Shown piece by piece: positions 8,513-17,156 of a stretch of DNA of 43,204 bases. This stretch comes from a virus, in IMG/VR virus record IMGVR_UViG_3300046003_001770, positions 1-43,204 of that record; one strand, given 5' to 3'. The notes under the pieces are model-generated. The model did no database searches and was not told where the DNA came from. It saw nothing but the letters and a program-made list of their open reading frames with translations. The first letter of the stretch is position 1, and each line of letters begins with the position of its first letter. The position numbers and the translations under genes are program-made.

Positions 8513-9625
8513 ATGTCACAACCAACACCATACACGCCAACTACTGATTTCAGTCAGCAAGAAGCAAACAACGCATCAGGACGATCAACGGTCAATACTG
8601 TTGCGCTAGATGCTGAGTTTGCGAACATTGATACTACACTAGACCAGACTCTTGCAAATCTCCAGTTGATTCAACGTGATGACGGGAAACTTGCTGATCT
8701 TGTGACTCAGTTACATACGTTGAGTCCTGAAGTATTGAACCTTATTGGTGATTTCAGGCTAACGGGTTTATGGGTTGTTTCTACTGATTACGCTGTCGGG
8801 GACATTGCAACATACGACATTTACACTTATGTCTGTCAGACTGCTCACAATTCAGGGCTTACGTTTGACGGTCAATATTGGAAGCAGTTCGGATTTAGTG
8901 GCGGCGGTGATGCGGCTCAAGCTGCTGCTGAGTCTCTTGCAAGCGCTAATGCTGCCGCTGCCTCTGCTTTATCGGCTTCAGGTTCAGCGAGTACAGCAAG
9001 CGGTAATGCGACTACTGCAACAACTCAAGCTGGATTGGCCTCTGCAAGTGCAATAGCGGCTGATGCTAGTGCTGATGCTGCGGCTATCAGTGAAACTAAT
9101 GCTGTCAATGCGGCTAACGATGCTGAAACTGCTGCGGCTAACTTGCCAAATGCAACAACGGCAGGCGCCAACAAGTTCATTCAAAGCAATGGAACAGGTA
9201 CGGCATGGGAGTACAAAACAGACTCACAGGCCAGGTCATCATTGGGCTTGGTAATCGGTACAAATGTCCAAGCCTATGACGTTGATACAGCCAAGACTGG
9301 TGTAGCTCAAACATGGTCAGCAACGCAACGCACTCAAGAAACTACCGATAACGACGGCAGCTTTGATCTCAACGCGGCGCTTGATTTTGAATGCACACCG
9401 ACTGCTGGATTCACGCTGACCTTTACGAACATCCCCGCATCGCCAAATGTTCAGCGCGGTTCAATCCTTTTGGTTAATGGTTCAAACTACGCAGTCGCGG
9501 CACACGCAAACACCAAAGTCACTTCTTCCCTGCTGACTACGATCAGCGCAACTGGGACGTACATTCTGGCTTACGAAACCCGCAACGGTTTGGCCTATGT
9601 GACTTCAGCCGGGGCATTCGCATGA
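8513..9625 (+). CDS. Tail fibre protein, virion-anchoring part
   Basis: 370 residues. The N-terminus (SQPTPYTPTTDFSQQEANNA, then VALDAEFANIDTTLDQTLAN) is the short virion-binding helix pattern of podovirus fibres. Residues about 125-235 are Ala/Ser/Thr-rich heptad-like sequence, a likely trimeric coiled shaft. The end is beta-rich (FTNIPASPNVQRGSILLVNG). It overlaps the next gene by 4 bases, suggesting a two-part fibre. Confidence 0.7.
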   Translation: MSQPTPYTPTTDFSQQEANNASGRSTVNTVALDAEFANIDTTLDQTLANLQLIQRDDGKLADLVTQLHTLSPEVLNLIGDFRLTGLWVVSTDYAVGDIATYDIYTYVCQTAHNSGLTFDGQYWKQFGFSGGGDAAQAAAESLASANAAAASALSASGSASTASGNATTATTQAGLASASAIAADASADAAAISETNAVNAANDAETAAANLPNATTAGANKFIQSNGTGTAWEYKTDSQARSSLGLVIGTNVQAYDVDTAKTGVAQTWSATQRTQETTDNDGSFDLNAALDFECTPTAGFTLTFTNIPASPNVQRGSILLVNGSNYAVAAHANTKVTSSLLTTISATGTYILAYETRNGLAYVTSAGAFA

Positions 9626-12000
9626 CCGGATTTCTAGGCGGCTCGCTGATTGGTGTGGGTCAAGGTGGTGTGGATACTGGCGACATTCAGAAGTCGCTGC
9701 GGTTTGCTGCGAGTCGTTCGACTTATTTGAGTAGGACTCCAAGCGTTACTGGCAACCGTAAGACTTGGACATGGAGCGGATGGATTAAGCGCGGAGCGTT
9801 GTCATCTGCCGGTATCCGCCATACATTTTTTCTAAGTGGGACAACCGAGTACGTAATTTTCTACTTTGAGACAGATGACGCATTAGTGGTCGCTATGAAT
9901 AATGGCGTGCTGAGTATGCAGAAGATAACCACTATGGTTTTCCGTGATCCATCAGCCCATTTTCACCTAACGGTAAGCACAGATACGACCATAGCATCTG
10001 CTTTGGCTAGAACAAAAGTCTACGTTAATGGGGTAGAGGTCACATCGTTTTCGGTTGATGTAAATGGTTTTGCTCAAAATTACGATACTTTCATGAGCAA
10101 TACTGTTTTGCACACGCTTGGAACAAACCAGTTAGTAGCTAATTGGTACTTCGATGGTCATCTATCCCGCGTTTGCTTCGTGGATGGCCAAGCACTAACC
10201 CCAAGTTCATTCGGCTATCAAAACACCGAGATAAATGAATGGGTAAGCAAGTCCCAGTCAGCCGTCAAAGCAGTTGTCGATGCCGGTGGTGCTAATAGCT
10301 TCATGCTTGATTTTGATGATGGATCAACACTAACCACGCTTGGCTATGACAAATCATCTAAGGGCAACAACTGGACGTTAAACAACCACAGTCTGACTGC
10401 GGGAGTTAATTACGACTGGATGGACGATGTGCCGGGGAATTCGTTTGCTACTTGGAACACCCTTGATAAAGGGACTTCGCTTGTTATTGCAGAGGGCGGG
10501 ACACTTGTTGGGGTAAGCGGGACTGCACTCCAAACAGTTCGCACTACGATTTCGCTACCGAGTAGTGGCGATTTCTATGCCGAGGTCACTGCTGGTATAA
10601 ACACAATACTCGTTGGTGTAGCGAAATCAGAAGCCACATTGTTAAATTGGCTCGGAAGTGATGCTAACGGGTGGTCGTACAACTCAAATAATGGGCAGAA
10701 GTACAACAACGGATCGGGCTCGGCTTATGGTGCAACGTACACCACTGGTGACGTTATCGGTATCAAATTCAGCAGCGGAGCAGGGTCGCTTGAGTTTTTG
10801 AAGAACAACGTGAGCCAAGGTGTTGCTTTTACGGGACTTTCTGGGCAGCTATTCATCAGCGTCGGTTGTGTTTCATTTATGGGTTCTACCTATATCAACT
10901 TCGGCCAGCGTCCTTTCGCTTACACACCACCAACAGGATTCAAAGCACTCAGTCAGCGGAACTTACCTACGCCGAGCATCCTAAAGCCTAATTTGCATTT
11001 TGATGTGAAGTTGCATACGGGTAACGGGGCAACTCAGAGTGTTACAGGGGTTAGTTTTAAACCTGATCTGGTTTGGATCAAGGGTAGAAATGTCGCGTAC
11101 AGCCATGTGCTGACTGACTCTGTACGTGGTGCACAGCTTGTCCTGTACTCCGACTTGACCAGCGCTGAAGCCGGAACAACTTATGCAAACGTAAGCTCTT
11201 TCAACGTCGATGGTTTTTCTCTTGGAACAACTAGCAGCACGAACATCACCAACGGTTCTACGGTAACTTATGCTGATTGGCTCTGGAAAGCTGGTGGCGC
11301 AGCAGTAACCAATACCGCTGGCTCAATCTCAAGTCAGGTATCTGCTAATACCGCTGCTGGGTTCTCGATTGTTACCTATACAGGTACTGGTGCTAATGCT
11401 ACGGTGGGGCATGGTCTTGGTGTTGCGCCGAAGATGGTAATTACCAAGCAGCGCGGCAGCACCGGGAATTGGGGTGTCTATCACTCAGGTTTGACCAGTG
11501 CGACGTATGCAGTGTGGCTAAATTCCACTAACCCGCAAGGCTCACAGCCGATCATGTGGAATAGTACCGCCCCATCATCAACTGTGTTTTCAATCGGCAC
11601 GACCAACACTGATACCAACACATCGGCTGGAACGTTCGTAGCCTACTGCTTCGCAGAAATCGCAGGCTATTCCAAAATCGGTAGCTATACCGGCAATGGC
11701 TCGACTGATGGACCATTTGTGCATTGTGGATTCAAGCCACGGTTCGTGCTAATCAAACGGACTGATGCCGGTGCTGAAGGTTGGATACAACTAGACACAG
11801 CAAGGGATACCTACAACGTAGAGCAGCTATATCTACTAGCTAATTCTAGCGGTGTTGAAGCAACCTTACCATTATTAGACGCGGTAGCAACAGGTTTCAA
11901 GTTACGCACAAACGGGGCTTCTGGTGGAAATGTTTCAGGAGCAACCTACGTTTTCTACGTCGTAGCCGAAACCACTGGCAAGTACAGTAACGCAAAATAA
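9622..12000 (+). CDS. Receptor-binding tail protein with LamG- and SPRY-like domains
   Basis: 792 residues. The first part (to about residue 215) has a concanavalin/LamG-like pattern (TWTWSGWIKRG; VYVNGVEVTSFSV; YFDGHLSRVCFVDGQALTPS). A second beta domain (about 300-430) has SPRY-like blocks (GDFYAEVTAG; GVAKSEATLLNWLG; IGIKFSSGAGSLEFLKNNV). Two repeated blocks follow, each with a FKPDLVWIK or FKPRFVLIK type motif, as seen in phage tail lectins. No hydrolase motif is seen, so it probably binds surface sugars rather than cutting them. It starts by ATGA overlap with the fibre gene. Confidence 0.65.
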   Translation: MTGFLGGSLIGVGQGGVDTGDIQKSLRFAASRSTYLSRTPSVTGNRKTWTWSGWIKRGALSSAGIRHTFFLSGTTEYVIFYFETDDALVVAMNNGVLSMQKITTMVFRDPSAHFHLTVSTDTTIASALARTKVYVNGVEVTSFSVDVNGFAQNYDTFMSNTVLHTLGTNQLVANWYFDGHLSRVCFVDGQALTPSSFGYQNTEINEWVSKSQSAVKAVVDAGGANSFMLDFDDGSTLTTLGYDKSSKGNNWTLNNHSLTAGVNYDWMDDVPGNSFATWNTLDKGTSLVIAEGGTLVGVSGTALQTVRTTISLPSSGDFYAEVTAGINTILVGVAKSEATLLNWLGSDANGWSYNSNNGQKYNNGSGSAYGATYTTGDVIGIKFSSGAGSLEFLKNNVSQGVAFTGLSGQLFISVGCVSFMGSTYINFGQRPFAYTPPTGFKALSQRNLPTPSILKPNLHFDVKLHTGNGATQSVTGVSFKPDLVWIKGRNVAYSHVLTDSVRGAQLVLYSDLTSAEAGTTYANVSSFNVDGFSLGTTSSTNITNGSTVTYADWLWKAGGAAVTNTAGSISSQVSANTAAGFSIVTYTGTGANATVGHGLGVAPKMVITKQRGSTGNWGVYHSGLTSATYAVWLNSTNPQGSQPIMWNSTAPSSTVFSIGTTNTDTNTSAGTFVAYCFAEIAGYSKIGSYTGNGSTDGPFVHCGFKPRFVLIKRTDAGAEGWIQLDTARDTYNVEQLYLLANSSGVEATLPLLDAVATGFKLRTNGASGGNVSGATYVFYVVAETTGKYSNAK

Positions 12001-12009
12001 GGAAATCAA

Positions 12010-12492
12010 ATGTTTATTCTCAAATCAAACCAGAAGCGTTGTAATCCAGAAGCGGCTTACGTTGATGCTAACGGTACTCGCCGCACAAAGATGCTCCCAG
12101 AACTCTACACAGAGATTCCTGAGCCAGCCGCACCGGAAGATTACTCAACGGACTTGTACTACCGCACCGAGCAAGATGATGCGCCGTATGTAATTTATAC
12201 GCGAAAGTCTGACGAGCAGATAGCCGCTATCAACCAAGCTAAAGCGAAGCATGTACGCGCACAAGAGGTCAGCGAGATCGTTGTCACTACCGCAGCGGGG
12301 AATCAATTCGACGGTCACGAGGATGCACAAAACCGAATGAATCGTGCGGTCAATATCCTGACTGACGCTGATCTAGTTCCTTGGGTTCTCGCGGATAACA
12401 CCGTGATGACTGTGGGTAAGGCTGAATTGCTTGAAGCCCTTCGCTTGTCCGGTATGGCTCAATCTGCACTGTGGGCGAAGCCCTACTTATGA
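12010..12492 (+). CDS. Tail fibre assembly chaperone (DUF4376-like)
   Basis: 160 residues with a GGAAATCAA ribosome-site region before ATG. The C-terminal half (FDGHEDAQNRMNRAVNIL, then WVLADNTVMTVGKAELLEAL) is the DUF4376 pattern of fibre assembly proteins, which normally follow the fibre gene as here. Confidence 0.7.
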   Translation: MFILKSNQKRCNPEAAYVDANGTRRTKMLPELYTEIPEPAAPEDYSTDLYYRTEQDDAPYVIYTRKSDEQIAAINQAKAKHVRAQEVSEIVVTTAAGNQFDGHEDAQNRMNRAVNILTDADLVPWVLADNTVMTVGKAELLEALRLSGMAQSALWAKPYL

Positions 12493-13013
12493 TCCGCTAT
12501 CTCGCTTACCTGCTGCTGTACATCCCAGTCCAGATATTCGCTTATCTGATTACTCCGCTGTTGCCGTTGTTTGCTGTTGGTAGATATGGCCCGATAGATA
12601 ACGCTAACCGTCAGGGGTATGAGTCAAGGCTTCCGCTTTGGTTGGCGTGGTTTGATACGCCTGACAACTGTCTATTGGGTGATGATAACTTTTACCGGCT
12701 CAATGGTGGCGGCTACTGGTCTAAGGTTAGCTGGTTGTACAGAAACAGTCTGTACGGCTTCAAGTGGTCAGTCCTAGCCGCACCAGCAAATAACAAGGTC
12801 TGTATGGCCATCGAAGGCCCGACTAACCTAAACCACCACACCAAGACATTCGGTGTCATGCGTATCAAGCGTGGTGATGGCTACTGGCAATATAAGTGCG
12901 TCAAGCCGTTTATGGGTCGCGTATTGATCCTGAATATGGGCTGGCTGTTGGATGATCCGAGTCAGGAAAAGGCGCTGTTTATGTGTAGTCCTCGCATTAA
13001 GAAACTGTCATAA
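12489..13013 (+). CDS. Membrane-anchored phage protein (DUF7338-like)
   Basis: 174 residues from ATG 12489, which overlaps the previous stop (ATGA). The N-terminus is a strong hydrophobic segment (YLAYLLLYIPVQIFAYLITP, then LLPLFAV). The soluble part has RLPLWLAWFDTPDN, LLGDDNFY and YRNSLYGFKW, a pattern seen in an uncharacterised family next to phage fibre genes. Function unknown; membrane location is read from the sequence. It is the last gene of the rightward late block. Confidence 0.6.
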   Translation: MIRYLAYLLLYIPVQIFAYLITPLLPLFAVGRYGPIDNANRQGYESRLPLWLAWFDTPDNCLLGDDNFYRLNGGGYWSKVSWLYRNSLYGFKWSVLAAPANNKVCMAIEGPTNLNHHTKTFGVMRIKRGDGYWQYKCVKPFMGRVLILNMGWLLDDPSQEKALFMCSPRIKKLS

Positions 13014-13227
13014 ATTCTTTCTACAAAGTTGCAAAACGATAGGCTGGAAACGGCCTGTTTTCGTTGAGTATTATCCCGTCTTTGTAGAAAGAAAACTGAC
13101 CGCAAACGCCCGTAGATAGGGTGTTTCTGGTCAATTCTCTTATATAGTAGTAGGATTATATATGGTGTCAGTTTTAATGCGGGTTTCGAGAGTTTTTTGT
13201 AGAACGCCCTACATTCTTTCTACAAAA
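13014..13227. other. Probable attP region with arm-type and core-type integrase sites
   Basis: Motif TTCTTTCTACAAAG occurs at 13015-13028, inverted and perfect at 13080-13093, again as TTCTTTCTACAAAA at 13214-13227, and as a shorter inverted form at 13193-13204. Between them lies an imperfect inverted pair, TGACCGCAAACGCCC (13097-13111) and GGGTGTTTCTGGTCA (13119-13133), around a 7-base centre GTAGATA, as expected for a core site with 7-base overlap. The integrase stop lies inside the last arm copy. Role is inferred from layout. Confidence 0.55.
13041..13061 (+). terminator. Weak intrinsic terminator after the fibre operon
   Basis: Stem AGGCT/GGCCT (13041-13045 with 13052-13056, one G-T pair), loop GGAAAC, followed by GTTTTC. 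The T-run is short; placement at the end of the late rightward genes supports it. Confidence 0.35.
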
Positions 13228-14212
13228 TATTCCTAAGCGGCTCAACAATCTTAGCTTCTTCCAGCTTGATATAGCTGTCTGACATAGCCTTTGTGGTGTG
13301 TCCGAGCAGTGATTGATAGTCTTGACCGCCTCGTTTTGCATCGGTAGCAGACTTGCCGCGAATGTCGTGAAAATGCACATCGTCAATCCCTGCTTCTTCC
13401 CTTGCTTTCACCCACCATAGGTTAATTTGCTGGTATTGGTATTGCTGGCCGCGCATTGTGCAGAGCAAGAATAGACCACGGACAGGGCGGGGAATGGCTT
13501 TGGCGTTATCAATCGCTAGTTTCATCGCATCATTCCACTGAAACAACTGCAATGCCTTGGTTTTCCCTTGCCGAATGAGCAGGCCGTCTTTGGATATATG
13601 CTCAAGCCGAATTGCAAGCACATCGCCGACTCTTGAGCCTGTGCAGTAGGACAAGTCCATCACAGCCCGCAATACGGGGCTTGCGTGGCTTCGTATGGCG
13701 ATATATTCCTCGTTTGTGATGTACCGCTTACGCCCGGTTGTTTTAACAGCACTAATGGCGTTTGCGTGATTCACATCAATAGCGCCACGTCGAACAGCAA
13801 GGTTCATCGCGGTTTTGATAATCGACTTGCCGGTATTGGCATTGACTGGCGAATGGTGTTTATCCTGCCATGCCGCTATGTGGTGAGGGCGAATATCCTG
13901 CACGTTGAAATCAGAAAAAATTACTTTCAACTGCTTAACCACAGATCGGTATTGCTTCTTTGTGTTTGGAGAAAGTACATCGTACTCTTTGGACTCCATC
14001 CACAGATCAATATAGCGTGATAGTGAATGTTCTCCGGTAACGCCAGATTCAATGCTGGCCCATTTATTACGGGCCGCATCAATGTCTTTGCCTAGATTGA
14101 TCCACTTTCTAGGCGTGGTCGTTGTGACGTAGTAGTACGTTCCCGACTTCAAGTGCATCCGGGGCGGTAAGTTCAGCAGTGATTGTCTGCGCCTTCCCAT
14201 AAGACTAATCAT
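13220..14212 (-). CDS. int: Tyrosine integrase
   Basis: 330 residues from ATG 14212 after GAGGGAGAG; an in-frame ATG 27 bases upstream is less well placed. The catalytic domain shows the Arg in CTGSRVGDVL, Lys in QGKTKALQ, HxxR in FHDIRGKSATDA, the His in LLGHTTKAMS and the nucleophile Tyr in SDSYIKLE. An N-terminal arm-binding region and a SAM-like core-binding region precede. It would recombine attP with a chromosomal attB. It is the last gene of the leftward early transcript and reads into the attP region. Confidence 0.92.
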   Translation of the reverse strand: MISLMGRRRQSLLNLPPRMHLKSGTYYYVTTTTPRKWINLGKDIDAARNKWASIESGVTGEHSLSRYIDLWMESKEYDVLSPNTKKQYRSVVKQLKVIFSDFNVQDIRPHHIAAWQDKHHSPVNANTGKSIIKTAMNLAVRRGAIDVNHANAISAVKTTGRKRYITNEEYIAIRSHASPVLRAVMDLSYCTGSRVGDVLAIRLEHISKDGLLIRQGKTKALQLFQWNDAMKLAIDNAKAIPRPVRGLFLLCTMRGQQYQYQQINLWWVKAREEAGIDDVHFHDIRGKSATDAKRGGQDYQSLLGHTTKAMSDSYIKLEEAKIVEPLRNIL

Positions 14213-14213
14213 C

Positions 14214-14426
14214 TTAGGCTCTCCCTCGTAATGATTCAAGGTGCATCACTGGCTCACGCTTCATCTGAATGCCTGACATCCTAGACTCAGCGTATGCCCT
14301 AGAAACAACAACGCGGCCATTAGCCGCGCTTTCGTACTTCCATTGATGCCTATCTAGCCATCGTCGTTGCCAGCCTGCCGTAGCGTAGCCGGTGAGGGTG
14401 GCTATCTCACTCTGAGTTAGGAACAT
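14214..14426 (-). CDS. DUF4224 protein, possible excisionase/recombination directionality factor
   Basis: 70 residues from ATG 14426 with GGAGG upstream (minus strand). The N-terminal FLTQSEIATLTGYATAGWQ and RRWLDRHQWKYE are the DUF4224 pattern, a small protein found just upstream of phage integrases. An excisionase role is inferred from size and place. The start overlaps the previous gene by 20 bases. Confidence 0.7.
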   Translation of the reverse strand: MFLTQSEIATLTGYATAGWQRRWLDRHQWKYESAANGRVVVSRAYAESRMSGIQMKREPVMHLESLRGRA

Positions 14427-14580
14427 TGTCAGCCTCCATAAGACTAGAGGCCGGTTTATCAGCCTCTTTTGGTTCTTTCTTCCCGAATATGAGATCAAAC
14501 CCATCGTCGAAGTTTCGCCTGGCCTCGTCGCTGCCTAGCTTCGTGGCGATCTTGTCGCCGGTAATTTCATTTGTACTCAT
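14407..14580 (-). CDS. Small acidic hypothetical protein
   Basis: 57 residues from ATG 14580; a longer in-frame start at 14625 lies within the upstream gene. Sequence includes KIATKLGSDEARRNFDDGFD and an acidic tail. Coupled by overlap to both neighbours. No family recognised. Confidence 0.5.
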   Translation of the reverse strand: MSTNEITGDKIATKLGSDEARRNFDDGFDLIFGKKEPKEADKPASSLMEADNVPNSE

Positions 14581-14675
14581 TTCGTTATCCAGTATATAAA
14601 CATCACTGCACACACCGTAACGCATATCGGGGTTACGATATGTTCACCAATAACCTGCATTAGTTCTGGTGTCAT
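14577..14675 (-). CDS. 32-aa membrane peptide
   Basis: ATG 14675 follows GGAGG in the minus strand with 6-base spacing. The peptide is one membrane helix (VTPICVTVCAVMFIYWITK). Its stop overlaps the next start and its start overlaps the previous stop. Tight coupling and a good ribosome site make it likely real despite its length. Confidence 0.5.
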   Translation of the reverse strand: MTPELMQVIGEHIVTPICVTVCAVMFIYWITK

Positions 14676-14917
14676 TTCAAAACCTCCTTGCAGCGGTTGA
14701 GTGCTTTACGCAGATCAGGCCAATCTTCAGGGCATTGGCTACTTGCATCTTCCAGAAAATCCATCGCTTCAACCAGCGCAGCGCGGAGTTGCAAAATCTC
14801 GTCAGCCAGCGCCCCGAACTTCTTGGAGTCAGCCAACGCCTGATCTCCTTCTGCGCTACCAGCAAGTTCTAGGGCCATCTGTTGTTTGATCTGTTGCCAA
14901 TCTCTAGCGGGGTGCAT
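14672..14917 (-). CDS. Small helical early protein, paralogue of next gene
   Basis: 81 residues. It contains LRAALVEAMDFLEDA and LRKALNRCKEVLK. The upstream neighbour has LRAALVDIDKWL and ASLTRCKEVLDAP at matching positions, and the two 3' ends share the DNA CCTCCTTGCAGCGG on the plus strand. This is a tandem duplication. Function unknown. Confidence 0.6.
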   Translation of the reverse strand: MHPARDWQQIKQQMALELAGSAEGDQALADSKKFGALADEILQLRAALVEAMDFLEDASSQCPEDWPDLRKALNRCKEVLK

Positions 14918-15122
14918 CTAATACCTCCTTGCAGCGGGTGAGTGAAGCCTTGCAGTATTTGTGACCGTCGCCGTCAAGCGGGATGTACGCTAGTGCAATG
15001 GACAGCCACTTATCAATATCAACCAGCGCGGCGCGGAGTTCGCGGTTCTCTGCGGCTGGCTCAATATCAATCAGGCCAAGTTTCACTTGCTCAAGAAACA
15101 GCTTGTAGTTTGGCTTACTCAT
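14904..15122 (-). CDS. Small helical early protein, tandem paralogue
   Basis: 72 residues. Shares the LRAALV and TRCKEVL blocks with the following gene. The centre (WLSIALAYIPLDGDGHKYC) differs. Start overlaps the membrane-peptide stop (ATGA). Function unknown. Confidence 0.6.
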   Translation of the reverse strand: MSKPNYKLFLEQVKLGLIDIEPAAENRELRAALVDIDKWLSIALAYIPLDGDGHKYCKASLTRCKEVLDAPR

Positions 15123-15211
15123 TTCAAAATCCTCTCAATAACAGGCCACCACAGAGGGATTGCGTATAGAAGCGTGATAAACACACAGACGATAGCTACC
15201 ATCTTGCTCAT
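15119..15211 (-). CDS. 30-aa membrane peptide
   Basis: ATG at 15211 overlaps the previous stop and the peptide ends in the next start. It is almost wholly a membrane helix (MVAIVCVFITLLYAIPLWWP). A GGAGGAAGC sequence precedes the start on the minus strand. Role unknown. Confidence 0.5.
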   Translation of the reverse strand: MSKMVAIVCVFITLLYAIPLWWPVIERILK

Positions 15212-15483
15212 GCTTCCTCCTTCTGCGCTGCGAAGTACGGATAATCACGGTCAATAACCAATGTTTGATCTGTTCCGAGGAACGCTTTGCTGTGCCAGTT
15301 AATTAGGGATTTACGCATCTCTAGTCCTTCCTTCTTGCACTCGGCAAGCTGCGCCTTGAGTGAATCTCGCTCATCCCTGAAGCTAAGATTACGTAGTAGT
15401 TCGTTATCTGCCTTGAGTGAGGCGATTTCATTTTCCTGCTCGCTGATGCGTTCCTTAAACAGCACTTCTTGTAGGTAGTCCAT
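15208..15483 (-). CDS. Coiled-coil early protein
   Basis: 91 residues, with a clear heptad pattern over the first 60 (ERISEQENEIASLKADNELL). The C-terminal part (WHSKAFLGTDQTLVIDRDYP) is globular-like. No family recognised. It is one of two adjacent coiled-coil proteins and may bind the other. Confidence 0.55.
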   Translation of the reverse strand: MDYLQEVLFKERISEQENEIASLKADNELLRNLSFRDERDSLKAQLAECKKEGLEMRKSLINWHSKAFLGTDQTLVIDRDYPYFAAQKEEA

Positions 15484-15486
15484 CGC

Positions 15487-15975
15487 TTAGTCCTTTCGTG
15501 CGTAGAGTGACGTATTACCAACCAGACCGCTTGTTGCGAATACACAATCGTCCATAACATTTTTCGCTGTACCGAAAATCTGATAGCGATCCTTCTCCCA
15601 CTGCTCCAAATAACTGGTGCTTGGTGGGGTGGATTTTGTTACGTACAGAACCTCTTGGATTTTCACGTAGTTCTTTCTTGCTTGTTCGGCTCGTTCAGCA
15701 GAGAAATTCTTTCCGTAAGAACCTTCGGCTTCATACATAAGACGCTCGATAGTGGGCTTAATAAAGTTGATTACATCTTGCAGCTTACTAATTCTTTTAT
15801 CTTTACTGGCTATCTCAGCCTCTCGCTCGGCAAGTGCAACCCGTAGAGATAGAATCTCCTCATGGTCTTGTGTGCGTAGTTCAAACTGTTCAGTATTGAC
15901 TTGAACCATTCCGGCAAGGTCTTTGCGGAGTTGGGTGATTTCATCTTCTAGTGCTTCAAAATCAGGACTTAACAT
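15487..15975 (-). CDS. Coiled-coil early protein
   Basis: 162 residues. Long coiled coil at about 5-75 (LEDEITQLRKDLAGMVQ; LREREAEIASKDKR-like spacing), then a more polar C-terminus. Three bases separate it from the next gene. No known domain seen. Confidence 0.55.
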   Translation of the reverse strand: MLSPDFEALEDEITQLRKDLAGMVQVNTEQFELRTQDHEEILSLRVALAEREAEIASKDKRISKLQDVINFIKPTIERLMYEAEGSYGKNFSAERAEQARKNYVKIQEVLYVTKSTPPSTSYLEQWEKDRYQIFGTAKNVMDDCVFATSGLVGNTSLYARKD

Positions 15976-15977
15976 CT

Positions 15978-16241
15978 CTATTCCTCCGAAGAAACTAGCG
16001 GCAGGGCGATTAGCTTTCTTGATGCGTATGTTTTAACGCCTACCTGTATTACTGAGCCGTGTTGAGCAACGGAAGTACATTTCCCATCATCATTAAACAT
16101 ACCGTGACCAACAACCTCACATTCAGCCTCAACCGCTTTGAGCAGGGCGTGGGCGAAAGCCGGAACTTGCGGGTGATTACAGTTCGCCTCAATTGCCGCA
16201 CCAATAATCATTTTTTGAAACCGTTCTTTGCTAATTGTCAT
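15978..16241 (-). CDS. Hypothetical early protein
   Basis: 87 residues. N-terminal helix (KERFQKMIIGAAIEANCNHP), then beta-like C-terminus (GSVIQVGVKTYASRKLIALP). Overlaps the previous stop by ATGA. No family recognised. Confidence 0.55.
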   Translation of the reverse strand: MTISKERFQKMIIGAAIEANCNHPQVPAFAHALLKAVEAECEVVGHGMFNDDGKCTSVAQHGSVIQVGVKTYASRKLIALPLVSSEE

Positions 16242-16423
16242 TTCGTAACTCCCTCTGGTAGCGCATAGGTAATAATTGTTGATTCAAGAAAGTACATAGG
16301 CTCAAGCTCGTTCAGTAGAGCGAGATAGCCAGCACGAAATGTCTGATAGTCAAACTTATCTTGGCGAATGTCCTCTAGTTTTCTATGTGCAGCGAAAGCC
16401 TCACGAATCTTTTGCTCAGTCAT
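16238..16423 (-). CDS. Hypothetical early protein
   Basis: 61 residues; the pattern IREAFAAHRKLEDIRQDKFD with YQTFRAGYLALL is common in small proteins of leftward phage operons. Starts in an ATGA overlap with the 37-aa gene. Function unknown. Confidence 0.5.
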   Translation of the reverse strand: MTEQKIREAFAAHRKLEDIRQDKFDYQTFRAGYLALLNELEPMYFLESTIITYALPEGVTK

Positions 16424-16533
16424 TCGCTCACCCCATGCAACACTTGGAACATCCGAGCGATGCGATCAGCACCAACAGCCTTGAACGCTGCGAGTTCTGC
16501 CTCCGCAGCGGCGAGGCGTTCTGTTAAGTTCAT
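16420..16533 (-). CDS. 37-aa early peptide
   Basis: Starts ATG 16533 inside the previous stop (ATGA) and ends in the next start. Sequence is helical (NLTERLAAAEAELAAFKAVG). Retained because both ends fit the coupled operon exactly. Role unknown. Confidence 0.4.
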   Translation of the reverse strand: MNLTERLAAAEAELAAFKAVGADRIARMFQVLHGVSE

Positions 16534-17156
16534 GCAACCTCCCAAATAGTTAGCGGATTTCCCACCCCGCCTAGCCTGGTCTTTCCAGCCTTTTTAATCA
16601 GTCCATCCTTTTCCATCCGGTATAGCGTTGTGGTAACGCCGCCTACCGTTGTTTTGTTGGTCTTTGCAATCGACACCGATGTGTTTATTCCTGACGAAAT
16701 CATTTTTAAATAGCCAAGCCGAATATCTGCGTTCTTCTTCGATCGACGTGATGGGATGGCCTGTTTTGCATCGGCGCTAATCCTGCTTTTCAAATAATCA
16801 GGATCAATGTTCGCGTCGAAATATCTGGATTTGCTTTTCTTTGTGTCGTAACGATTTACTGTTCCTTCAGTCACTAGGTCATTCAGATATTCCCTGACGC
16901 AATTAACTGACCGATACATTTCAGCGGCGATCTCGCTGCAAGTTTCGCATCCGTCACATATAAGCTGATATATAGCCTTTTTCATAATGTCGGCTCTTGG
17001 CGGCACTGGCTCATTCAGTTTTTGCTGGTAAGCATGGTCTATTGTCACTGGCTTGATAAAGGCGTCTAGCTTTGGCCTGTCTAGCGAATGAATGCTTCTT
17101 GTACCAACTGGAGGGACAAACGCTTTAATTCCTAGCGTATAGACTAGCGTGTTCAT
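16530..17156 (-). CDS. Protein with two winged-helix-like DNA-binding domains
   Basis: 208 residues. One wHTH-like segment at about 60-105 (AIYQLICDGCETCSEIAAEM, then VNCVREYLNDLVTEGTVNRY). A second at about 145-208 (YLKMISSGINTSVSIAKTNK, then TTLYRMEKDGLIKKAG). The shape suggests a regulator or replication-accessory protein. It overlaps the next gene on both sides. No specific family is named. Confidence 0.5.
   Translation of the reverse strand: MNTLVYTLGIKAFVPPVGTRSIHSLDRPKLDAFIKPVTIDHAYQQKLNEPVPPRADIMKKAIYQLICDGCETCSEIAAEMYRSVNCVREYLNDLVTEGTVNRYDTKKSKSRYFDANIDPDYLKSRISADAKQAIPSRRSKKNADIRLGYLKMISSGINTSVSIAKTNKTTVGGVTTTLYRMEKDGLIKKAGKTRLGGVGNPLTIWEVA

Noticed and set aside
9622-12000. Possible target of a diversity-generating retroelement
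   Set aside because: No reverse transcriptase gene and no template repeat of the fibre end were seen.
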